Below are positions 41,191 through 48,367 of a stretch of 54,151 bases of DNA, in pieces. The notes beneath the pieces were generated by a model. That model ran no database searches. It saw nothing but the letters and a program-made list of their open reading frames with translations, and was not told where the DNA came from. The position numbers and the translations under genes were made by a program. Position 1 is the first letter of the stretch. Every line of letters begins with the position of its first letter. Source of the stretch: an uncultured Collinsella sp. (GTDB lineage Bacteria; Actinomycetota; Coriobacteriia; Coriobacteriales; Coriobacteriaceae); assembly GCA_902479135.1 (NCBI GenBank), contig CABSNU010000014.1:1-54151 (forward strand), written 5' to 3'.

Positions 41191-41219
41191 GGGCATCGAC
41201 TAACGTCGGTGCCCTTTTT
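41191..41219 (+). terminator. terminator of the deiminase-carbamoyltransferase operon
   Basis: GGGCATCGAC-TAAC-GTCGGTGCCC followed by TTTTT, 50 bp past the transporter stop. Confidence 0.9.
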
Positions 41220-41224
41220 CATCG

Positions 41225-41257
41225 AATGTGACAAAGGGACAGCCCCTTTGTCACATT
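41225..41257. repeat. REP-like palindrome (copy 2)
   Basis: Arms AATGTGACAAAGGG and CCCTTTGTCACATT, identical to the copy at 35059. Confidence 0.85.
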
Positions 41258-41272
41258 GAGTGGCTTGTAAAT

Positions 41273-41459
41273 CGAGGTCTAATGCTTTTCCCGAGAAGTG
41301 AACGAGTCAAAATGGACCCCCGAAGCATCGACACTTTTGGCGAGCAATTTCCTGCGGTTTTGCAGTCGAATCCTGCGGTTTTGATGCCTAAAAATGCCAA
41401 TGCTTCGGGGGTCCAAAAACAGTCGTTCACTTCTCGGGAAAAGTATTAGACCTCGAGAT
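41273..41459. repeat. 187-bp MITE-like long inverted repeat
   Basis: Terminal arms of about 33 bp (beginning GAGGTCTAATGCTTTTCCCG, with one mismatch to the far arm) enclose a second perfect 15-bp pair (GGACCCCCGAAGCAT/ATGCTTCGGGGGTCC). The centre holds two direct copies of TCCTGCGGTTTT. The whole element could fold into one long hairpin. No transposase is inside; the short open frames on both strands are by-products of the symmetry. Confidence 0.8.
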
Positions 41460-41498
41460 ATAGACGATGTTCGCGAGCGGCAATTAGAGCGTAAGCCT

Positions 41499-42632
41499 TT
41501 AGTTCTTTTTTGCAGAGAGCATGAGCCTAATTTCCGGATGGGTGTATTCGTCGAAATCTTCTGCGGCTTCGGTGTCAAAGGTGTAGTACGACTTGATAGA
41601 TTCGTCCTCCGTCTTGATGCTGATTTCTTTATATAGGGATCCGGCTAAAAATGTCTGTTTAAAATCATCCGACAGGCTGCATGGCGTGAGGAGGCCCGGT
41701 GTGGCAACGGAAATGTCCAACCCGTTGAGCGGGGCGCAGAGCGTCGCGATGTCCTGCTCGGCGCGAGCGAGGTTGTCTGCAAGGCTTTCCTCGGGGTTGA
41801 CCTGACTGGTGTAATCGACGTCCGTGAGCATGCCGTCTGCATCAAAAGAAAGGTAGACATAGGCTGCTTGAGCGCCAAGGTCATTGTCGCGCAGATAGCC
41901 GATAATGCGGTAGCCGTAGTCGTGATACGACTCGTATGGGTCGTCTGCCGCGACGCGTTCACACACGGGCTCCAGGGCATCTTGCGCGATGGCGAGCTGC
42001 TCGGCAACTGCAGCCTTTCTCGCCTGAAGCTCGTTATTTCCCTGGACAAACTGCGGGATGTAGACGCCAAGCAGCACAATGGCGGGCACCACTGCGAGAG
42101 CTATGGCCTGCTTCTTGACGCTTGGAATCGTCACGCCGTATGCGTTTGCCATGGCCTCGGCATTGCTCGAGGTCTCGGCTAGCACGTCTGCCGCGGTGGC
42201 AACTGCCCCTACGGCGCCGGCGACCTCCGCGGCGCCGCCCAGGTTGCGCGCGAGATCGTTATCACTGTTCTTGAGCAGGCGGCCGGCAGCTTGCGTGGCG
42301 AGCACGCCGGCGACCTCCGCGGAGCGGTCTTTGTTGGTTTGGGCTACCGCAAGCCTGCTCTGCAGCTCCTTCCACTGTTTGCCCTGCATTCCAAAGCGCG
42401 GCGCAAGAGCGCAATAGCAAAAGACGACGAGTTCGATTACGGTGAGTGCGATGGCGGTATATATGCCCGCGGGTTGGAATTCCTTTTGGTGGAACGCGAT
42501 ATCGTTGATCATTTGGAGCGGCAGCATGAGCAGACATGCTACGAACGACATGACGAGTGCGGTCGCTGCGATCTTGGGGTACGCACAGTACCGCTGAATG
42601 CGTTTCTTTTCACGTTCGGTGAGCTGATGCAT
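41499..42632 (-). CDS. membrane protein of unknown function
   Basis: Protein of 377 aa if started at ATG 42632 (ATG 42650 is possible; neither has a strong binding site). Two N-terminal membrane helices (ALVMSFVACLLMLPLQMI and YTAIALTVIELVVFCYCAL), an Ala-rich cytoplasmic stretch, a third helix (AIALAVVPAIVLLGVYIPQF), then an extracytoplasmic domain of about 180 residues with DPYESYHDYGYRIIGYLRDN. No family recognised. Confidence 0.65.
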   Translation of the reverse strand: MHQLTEREKKRIQRYCAYPKIAATALVMSFVACLLMLPLQMINDIAFHQKEFQPAGIYTAIALTVIELVVFCYCALAPRFGMQGKQWKELQSRLAVAQTNKDRSAEVAGVLATQAAGRLLKNSDNDLARNLGGAAEVAGAVGAVATAADVLAETSSNAEAMANAYGVTIPSVKKQAIALAVVPAIVLLGVYIPQFVQGNNELQARKAAVAEQLAIAQDALEPVCERVAADDPYESYHDYGYRIIGYLRDNDLGAQAAYVYLSFDADGMLTDVDYTSQVNPEESLADNLARAEQDIATLCAPLNGLDISVATPGLLTPCSLSDDFKQTFLAGSLYKEISIKTEDESIKSYYTFDTEAAEDFDEYTHPEIRLMLSAKKN

Positions 42633-42834
42633 GGGGGCCTCGACTCTCATCGTTTTTCGGGGGCGATGCGCACACGCTCTTGAGTATAGATGAGTGGGGG
42701 AGCTGCTGCGGGGCGGCCCTACTTGCTGTTCGTGGACACCGTTCACCTTCGTTGCACAGGGATGGTTGGAGGGCTGGTTGGCGTCAAGTAACCGCCTCCG
42801 CCTTGTGGGCCGCCTCGAGGACAAGGCATAATGC

Positions 42835-42865
42835 ATGTGACAAAGGGGCAGTCCCTTTGCCACAT
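42835..42865. repeat. REP-like palindrome (copy 3, degenerate)
   Basis: ATGTGACAAAGGG with CCCTTTGCCACAT, one mismatch in the arms, just before the dihydrouridine synthase gene. Confidence 0.75.
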
Positions 42866-42879
42866 TGATTTGAGAGTAG

Positions 42880-43839
42880 ATGTTGATGATTCTATCGCTT
42901 GCCCCTATGGAGGGGATTACCGGGCATGTGTTCCGTCGCGTGCATGCGGAGTGCTTTGGCGCGCTCGACTGCTATTACACGCCGTTTTTGCCGCCGCCGC
43001 GGGTTGGCAACCGTTTTGGTGGCAAGGCGTTTAAAGAGGTCGACCCTGTCAATAACCAGGGGCTCAACGTGGTGCCCCAGCTCATGTCCAAGAATGCGGA
43101 TGAGTTTGTGTGGGCGGCGCACGTGCTCGCCGACATGGGCTACCGCGAGGTCAATCTCAACCTGGGTTGTCCCTCGGGAACGGTTGTTGCCAAGGGCAAG
43201 GGCTCGGGTTTCTTGCGTAATCTCGACGAGCTCGAGGTGTTCTTGGGCGATGTGTGCGAGCGCTCGCCGTTACCGGTATCGGTAAAAACCAGGCTGGGGT
43301 TGGAGCGCGATGACGAGTATGAGCGTGTGCTCGATCTGTATTGTCGCATGCCGCTGGCAGAGCTGATCGTGCATCCGCGCGTGCAAAAGGACCGCTATAC
43401 GGGCTCGCCGCGCAAGGAGTTTTACGGCGAGACGCTGGAACGTGCGCCGTTTCCGGTGGCATACAACGGCGACATTTTTGATCTTGAGGATATGGACGCG
43501 CTGGTGGAGGCCTATCCCGGCACGCGCCATGTGATGCTGGGGCGTGGCCTGCTCGCGAACCCCGCTCTGGCTCGTATGGTCAACGGCGGTCCTGCTGCCA
43601 CGGCAGCCGAACTGCAGCGTTTCCACGACGCGCTATTCGCGGCCTATGCAGAAGAGATTGGTGGCAACGCGGTCTTTCGCATGAAGGAGTGGTGGTTCTA
43701 CGCCAAGTGCGCTTTCGCCGACCCCGCTACCGTTCACAAGCTCGTACGCAAGACCAAAAAGGTCGACGAATACCGCGCCGCCGTTGATCGTGTCTTTCGC
43801 GAACAGTCACTCGCGCCCATAGCCTGTTTCCACGGCTAG
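42880..43839 (+). CDS. dus: tRNA-dihydrouridine synthase
   Basis: Protein of 319 aa, FMN-dependent TIM barrel. LSLAPMEGITGHVFRRVHAE opens the fold, NLNLGCPSGTVVAKGKGSG holds the catalytic C97, and VMLGRGLLANPAL is the phosphate-binding end. It reduces uridines in the tRNA D-loop. GAGAG precedes the start; ATG 42886 is an alternative. It is of the DusB/C-like branch; the exact position specificity cannot be told. Confidence 0.9.
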   Translation: MLMILSLAPMEGITGHVFRRVHAECFGALDCYYTPFLPPPRVGNRFGGKAFKEVDPVNNQGLNVVPQLMSKNADEFVWAAHVLADMGYREVNLNLGCPSGTVVAKGKGSGFLRNLDELEVFLGDVCERSPLPVSVKTRLGLERDDEYERVLDLYCRMPLAELIVHPRVQKDRYTGSPRKEFYGETLERAPFPVAYNGDIFDLEDMDALVEAYPGTRHVMLGRGLLANPALARMVNGGPAATAAELQRFHDALFAAYAEEIGGNAVFRMKEWWFYAKCAFADPATVHKLVRKTKKVDEYRAAVDRVFREQSLAPIACFHG

Positions 43840-43840
43840 C

Positions 43841-43896
43841 TAGTCATCGGGGACGTTCTTTAACGACTAGCTATTTAAGAACGTCCCCGATGACTA
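43841..43896. repeat. 20-bp perfect inverted repeat
   Basis: TAGTCATCGGGGACGTTCTT (43841-43860) and its exact complement at 43877-43896 with a 16-nt loop. Starts 1 bp after the dus stop. Shares the GGGGAC core with the other palindromes. Confidence 0.85.
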
Positions 43897-43930
43897 TGTT
43901 CCCAACGACTATGTTGCAAAAAGCTGTACA

Positions 43931-43973
43931 CCAGCATCCAAAGATGTCGAAAAATGTCGACTTTGGATGCTGG
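43931..43973. terminator. 13-bp hairpin between dus and glutaredoxin genes
   Basis: CCAGCATCCAAAG/CTTTGGATGCTGG around a 17-nt loop. The minus-strand tail (TGTACAGCTTTTT) is T-rich after a short gap, and the plus-strand tail is weak, so it probably serves the leftward glutaredoxin gene. Confidence 0.6.
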
Positions 43974-44026
43974 CGTACTTGTTTGGGCCGTATGGGGTGG
44001 AGCCTTGGACGGACGGGGTGCGCGTG

Positions 44027-44272
44027 CTAGAGCAGGTTCTTTTGTGCCCACGCGATGATGTCGCTCGATTCGTAGAGCGGCTTGCCGTCGATGAACAGGC
44101 AGGGAACCTGGCGCTTTCCGCCGACGGCGATGAGCGTCTGCTCGGCTTCGGTATCGGTCGAGATATTGCGCTCGGGAATGGTCACGCCGTTATCGGCCAA
44201 AAAGCGCTTGACCTTTATGCAATACGGGCAGCCAGTCATAACGTAGAGCGCGAGTTCATGATCAGTAGCCAT
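44027..44272 (-). CDS. glutaredoxin
   Basis: Protein of 81 aa from ATG 44272. The dithiol active site is GCPYC (ALYVMTGCPYCIKVKRFLAD), the cis-proline is in RQVPCLFIDG, and the C-terminal helix is complete. Thioredoxin-fold thiol-disulfide exchanger, probably cytoplasmic. It follows the XRE-TipAS regulator in the same direction with a 51-bp gap. Confidence 0.9.
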   Translation of the reverse strand: MATDHELALYVMTGCPYCIKVKRFLADNGVTIPERNISTDTEAEQTLIAVGGKRQVPCLFIDGKPLYESSDIIAWAQKNLL

Positions 44273-44323
44273 AGGTCTCCAATCGGTTGAGGTTTCGATT
44301 GAAATACCCAAAGCCGCCGCGGT

Positions 44324-45151
44324 CTATGCGCGCGTCAACGACGACTCGATGGCCTGGACCAGAAGCGCCGTGGCTCCGGTGCCGCAGGGCTTGTCGTAGT
44401 AGTCAACAAAGCGCTGATCGGCAAGATAGCCGTGCGCGAGGCCCAGGTATGCTTCGTCTTGGGGCTCGTGCCCCCAGTTAAGGCTAATCCACCGACGGTG
44501 CATTGCGACAAGTTTGCGGGCCTCGTTACTCTCTGGGTCGCCAATGCCCATGGCAATCGAGAGCTGGCCCAAAATGGCGCGTTCAAGTTCCTTCATGTCG
44601 TTCCATGTCTGAGGATCCATATCCAGTAACGTTTCGTTTGCTGCATCGATAGCCTCATTGCCATAGCGCGCCCGCGCCTCGGCACCGTAGCGCTCCTCGT
44701 TTTCCTGCACGGTGCGCCAGCGCTCCAGTTGCGGCAGGACGGCGCCCATGAGCGAGACGGCTTCGTCGAGCGACATGCCGGTGTTTTGCGCCAGCCGCGG
44801 GGCACAGTCTTCGATCATTGCCTCCATGGTGGTGTCGTAGGTGTACTTGCCGTGGTCGTAGCACCACTTGCAGTAATGGTCGGTCGTGGCGCCCGCAGCA
44901 TCGGTGCCGCAGTCGTCGGGCGTGAGTATCATGCCGCAGCTCTGGCAATAGTGCTCGGGCATTTCGAGCAGGTGGGGCAGCGGCTCTCCGGTTACGGTGG
45001 CGATGAGCTTCATCATGTCGATGCCCGGTGTGACCTCGCCACGCTCCCAACGGCTGACGGCTTGGCGTGTGACGAAGAGCTTGGCGGCGAGCTGCTCTTG
45101 GGTAAGGTGATGGGTGCGACGGATGGCAATGAGCTTTTCTGCAAAGGCCAT
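44324..45151 (-). CDS. XRE regulator with zinc ribbon and TipAS domain
   Basis: Protein of 275 aa with GAAAGGAG before ATG 45151. HTH (about 5-58: HHLTQEQLAAKLFVTRQAVS RWE); four-cysteine zinc ribbon (CQSCGMIL then HYCKWC); helical C-terminal domain (about 115-275) with TipAS-like features, including WISLNWGHEPQDEAYLGLAH and DYYDKPCGTG. TipAS domains trap thiopeptide antibiotics and change conformation; in TipA they are fused to a MerR HTH, here to an XRE HTH. It probably senses a hydrophobic peptide or drug and may regulate itself and the glutaredoxin gene. Confidence 0.82.
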   Translation of the reverse strand: MAFAEKLIAIRRTHHLTQEQLAAKLFVTRQAVSRWERGEVTPGIDMMKLIATVTGEPLPHLLEMPEHYCQSCGMILTPDDCGTDAAGATTDHYCKWCYDHGKYTYDTTMEAMIEDCAPRLAQNTGMSLDEAVSLMGAVLPQLERWRTVQENEERYGAEARARYGNEAIDAANETLLDMDPQTWNDMKELERAILGQLSIAMGIGDPESNEARKLVAMHRRWISLNWGHEPQDEAYLGLAHGYLADQRFVDYYDKPCGTGATALLVQAIESSLTRA

Positions 45152-45279
45152 AGCGGCTCCTTTCTGCTGGTTGATGGCTTAAGCATACGCGGCGGCAGGC
45201 ACCCTTCCAAGCAACCGCTGGTTGCACGACGGGGGACCGCGGTGAAGAATTGCGCGCTGCGCCCCACGCCTCCATGCCG

Positions 45280-45285
45280 TACAAT
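45280..45285 (+). promoter_or_regulatory. -10 box implying a leaderless trmO transcript
   Basis: TACAAT ends 7 bases before ATG 45293, so transcription would begin at the start codon. No Shine-Dalgarno sequence precedes either candidate ATG (45284 or 45293). Confidence 0.5.
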
Positions 45286-45292
45286 GACCGGC

Positions 45293-46030
45293 ATGGAACC
45301 TATCGCACGCATACATACCGACCTGCCGCAGAAGTTCGGCATTCCGCGCAACAGCTTTTTGGCGCCTCATCTGCAGGGACGCATCGTTTTTGAGCCGGGA
45401 TTTGCCTCCAATGCAGCAGTTGAGGGCCTGGACTCCTTCTCTCACCTATGGCTGCTGTGGCGCTTCGAAAACGGAACGCCCGGCGGCACGGCTAGGGACA
45501 TAGCTGCCGATGCCAAGACGCAGGACAGGTCCGGCACCAATGCCAAGTGGTCGAAAACCGTGCGCCCGCCGCGTCTGGGCGGAGCCGAGCGTGTGGGCGT
45601 CTTTGCCACGCGCAGTCCGTTTCGCCCTAATCCCATCGGGCTCACCTGCGTCAAGCTCGATCGCGTCGAGCTCACCGACAATGGTCCCATCATCCATGTG
45701 CTGGGGGCCGATCTGCGCGACGGTACGCCCATCTACGATATCAAGCCCTACATTCCGTTTGCAGACTGTCACCTGGATGCGACAGGCGGCTGGATTGAAG
45801 ACGCGCCGTGGCAAGAGCTCGACGTAGAGTTCCCGCAGACGCTGCAGGATATGGTCCCGCCCGCAAAGCTCCCCGGCCTGGTCGAGGTCCTACGCCAAGA
45901 CCCGCGCCGCGCAGGCAGTAAGCACGAGCCAAACCGCGTCTATCATCTGGCCTTCGCCGGGCTCGACGTATCGTTTGCGGTCGACGAAACCCAGCTAACC
46001 GTAGTCGCCATCAACGACGCGCGGGACTAA
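45293..46030 (+). CDS. trmO: tRNA (t6A37) N6-methyltransferase TrmO
   Basis: Protein of 245 aa. The TsaA/YaeB-type SAM-binding beta-barrel is marked by RIHTDLPQKFGIPRNS, HLWLLWRFE, and GVFATRSPFRPNPIGLTCVK, the family signature. It methylates threonylcarbamoyl-adenosine at position 37 of ANN-decoding tRNAs. Length fits the family. The start choice at 45293 rests on the -10 box and lack of any ribosome-binding site; ATG 45284 would add three residues. Confidence 0.88.
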   Translation: MEPIARIHTDLPQKFGIPRNSFLAPHLQGRIVFEPGFASNAAVEGLDSFSHLWLLWRFENGTPGGTARDIAADAKTQDRSGTNAKWSKTVRPPRLGGAERVGVFATRSPFRPNPIGLTCVKLDRVELTDNGPIIHVLGADLRDGTPIYDIKPYIPFADCHLDATGGWIEDAPWQELDVEFPQTLQDMVPPAKLPGLVEVLRQDPRRAGSKHEPNRVYHLAFAGLDVSFAVDETQLTVVAINDARD

Positions 46031-46138
46031 CCATCCGTCCGTATCCGTCAAAAACAACGCCAAACCCCATGCCAAAACCGCCCACGCTGGTGGACAATAA
46101 CGCCTATCGAAACAGTCTACTTTGCACGGGAGCTCAGC

Positions 46139-47353
46139 ATGAAATACGACTTTAGCTCGCTTATCGACCGCCGCGGCATGGACTCCATCGCCGTTGATTC
46201 TTGGGGTGAGATCCCCGGCATGGCTCCAAACGCACCCGACGAGGGCTTCGATCGCATTCCCATGTGGGTGGCGGACATGAACTTCGCCACGGTGCCCACG
46301 GTCCAGGAACACATCATTCAGCGTGCCCAGCACCCCATGTTTGGCTACTTTGATCCGCGCTCCGAGTATTTCGACCGCATCATCGAATGGCAGAGTCGCC
46401 GCAATGGCGTCGAGGGTCTGCGCCCTGAACATATCGGTTACGAAAACGGCGTGCTGGGCGGTGCCGTGTCGACGCTGCGCGCGTATGTCCAGCCGGGCGA
46501 TGCGGTGCTGGTCCACAGCCCCACCTACATCGGCTTTACCAAATCTATCGAAGCCGCGGGCTATCGTATTGTCCACAGCCCGCTTAAGCTCGATGATCAG
46601 GGCGTGTGGCGTATGGACTTTGAGGACATGGAGCGCAAGCTCGCCCAAAACCACATCCATGCCGCGGTGTTCTGCTCGCCGCACAATCCCTGCGGCCGCG
46701 TATGGGAGTGCGACGAGATCGAGCGCGCCATGGACATCTATCGCCAGCACGATTGCGTGGTGATCTCGGACGAGATTTGGTCCGATATCATCCTGCCGGG
46801 TCACAAGCATATCCCGACGCAGTCGGTGAGCGAGGATGCCCGCATGCGCACGGTTGCCCTCTACGCGCCCAGCAAGACGTTCAACCTGGCGGGCCTGGTC
46901 GGCAGCTACCACATCATCTATAACGAGACGCTGCGCGACCGCGCGTGCACCGTGTCCAACAAGACTCACTACAACGAGATGAACGTCCTCTCCATGCATG
47001 CGCTTATCGGTGCCTACCAGCCGCAAGGCTACGAGTGGGTGGACGAGCTCAACCAGGTGCTTGCCGGCAATATCGAGTACTTCTGCAATTACGTGGACGA
47101 GCATTTTGAGGGCGTGGGCTATTCGCGTCCGCAGGGCACCTACATGGTGTTTCTAGACTGCACCGAGTGGTGCCGAGAGCATGGCCGCGATATTCAGTGG
47201 TTGCTCGACGAGGGGGCGCGCGTGGGCGTGGGGTATCAGGACGGCCGCCCGTTCCACGGACCCTGCCACATTCGCGTGAATCTGGCGCTGCCGCTTTCGC
47301 GCGTGAGGGAAGCGTGCGACCGCCTGGACCGCTACGTTTTTAATGCACGGTAG
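46139..47353 (+). CDS. MalY/PatB-type PLP-dependent C-S lyase or aminotransferase
   Basis: Protein of 404 aa, start behind GGGAG. Fold-type I signatures: MWVADMNFATVPTVQEHI (MalY-type N-terminus), SPHNPCGRVW, DEIWSDIILPGHKH and the PLP lysine in APSKTFNLAGL. Members act as cystathionine beta-lyases and release homocysteine or H2S from cystathionine or cysteine. Monocistronic as far as can be seen. Aminotransferase activity is the alternative. Confidence 0.87.
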   Translation: MKYDFSSLIDRRGMDSIAVDSWGEIPGMAPNAPDEGFDRIPMWVADMNFATVPTVQEHIIQRAQHPMFGYFDPRSEYFDRIIEWQSRRNGVEGLRPEHIGYENGVLGGAVSTLRAYVQPGDAVLVHSPTYIGFTKSIEAAGYRIVHSPLKLDDQGVWRMDFEDMERKLAQNHIHAAVFCSPHNPCGRVWECDEIERAMDIYRQHDCVVISDEIWSDIILPGHKHIPTQSVSEDARMRTVALYAPSKTFNLAGLVGSYHIIYNETLRDRACTVSNKTHYNEMNVLSMHALIGAYQPQGYEWVDELNQVLAGNIEYFCNYVDEHFEGVGYSRPQGTYMVFLDCTEWCREHGRDIQWLLDEGARVGVGYQDGRPFHGPCHIRVNLALPLSRVREACDRLDRYVFNAR

Positions 47354-47497
47354 GCGTGCGCTGCATGCGGGACCTTCTGCCAAGTCGGCTGGAAGGCTCC
47401 GCATAGTAGAACGTCTGTAACCATTGGGCACTCGCGTGGTTTCGTTTGCTATTATCTTTAACCATTTCAGTCTGTAAACAGGATCGTCTGGAGCTCG

Positions 47498-48367
47498 ATG
47501 AAAAGACCCCGTCGCTCGGTTGCCATATCGTTGTTTGTTGCGCTTGCGGTAGCGTGCGCCTTTGTCGTAGCGATAGCTGGCTGTTCTGGGCGTAATGACG
47601 AAGCCTCGACGTCTGCATTAGAAGGTTTGGACGCCTCGCAAGTCAAAGACGACGACCTCAAGACGCTCAACGTCGGCAGCGACCTCTATCCACCGTTTGT
47701 GTATACCGACGAGTACGGCGATATCGTTGGCCTGGATGTCGAGATATTGACCGAGGCTTTGGCTCGCATTGGTTACAAGCCAAAATACCAGCTGATCGAC
47801 TGGGAAAAGAAGAAGGAGCTGCTGGCGAGCGGCGAACTCGATTGCGTCATGGGCAGCTTTAGTATGACGGGTCGCGAAAACGAATATCGTTGGGCCGGCC
47901 CGTACCTTGCGAGCCGCCAGGTGGTCGCGGTCGATCCCCAGAGCGATATCTACACGCTTGCCGATCTTGAGGATAAGATCGTGGCGGTTCAGTCCACCAC
48001 CAAGCCCGAGGACATTTTGCTCAATCGCATAAATGAAAACGTTCCGCAGATCAAGGAACTCTACAGCTTTTCGGACGGTTCATACCTGAACCCGGCGCTC
48101 GTCGAGGGCCTGGTCGACGCTATCGCCGCGCATGAGTCCTCGTTCCTCACGTACGAAAAAGACTATGGTGTGACATATCGCATTTTGGATGAGCCGCTGC
48201 TAGAGGTCGGTTTGGGCACCGCTTTCGATATCAACGATACGCGTGGCATCGACGTCAAGCTCACTCATGCCTACCAAGAAATGCTTGCCGATGGCACCAT
48301 GGAACGCCTGGTGTCAAAGTACTTCGATGACCCTTCGCCATTTTTGAATATGGAGGGCCTGTCATGA
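47498..48367 (+). CDS. solute-binding lipoprotein (SBP family 3) coupled to a sensor kinase
   Basis: Protein of 289 aa. The signal peptide ends with lipobox IAGC. LNVGSDLYPPFVYTDEYGDI and VGLDVEILTEALARIGYKP are the amino-acid-binding family 3 pattern; SYLNPALVEGLVDAIAAHES lies in the second lobe. No ABC permease or ATPase is adjacent. Instead its stop overlaps the start of a hybrid kinase gene (ATGA, 4 bp). The protein therefore probably serves as the sensing module of that kinase rather than for transport. Confidence 0.88.
   Translation: MKRPRRSVAISLFVALAVACAFVVAIAGCSGRNDEASTSALEGLDASQVKDDDLKTLNVGSDLYPPFVYTDEYGDIVGLDVEILTEALARIGYKPKYQLIDWEKKKELLASGELDCVMGSFSMTGRENEYRWAGPYLASRQVVAVDPQSDIYTLADLEDKIVAVQSTTKPEDILLNRINENVPQIKELYSFSDGSYLNPALVEGLVDAIAAHESSFLTYEKDYGVTYRILDEPLLEVGLGTAFDINDTRGIDVKLTHAYQEMLADGTMERLVSKYFDDPSPFLNMEGLS

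Noticed and set aside
41228..41578. Short frames on both strands encoding similar SER/DPRSI peptides
   Set aside because: They arise from the symmetry of the 187-bp inverted repeat.
35059..43896. CRISPR array made of the repeated palindromes
   Set aside because: Copies are kilobases apart, with no regular spacers and no cas genes.
47498..48367. Amino-acid ABC transporter
   Set aside because: Only the binding lipoprotein is present; the overlapping partner is a sensor kinase.
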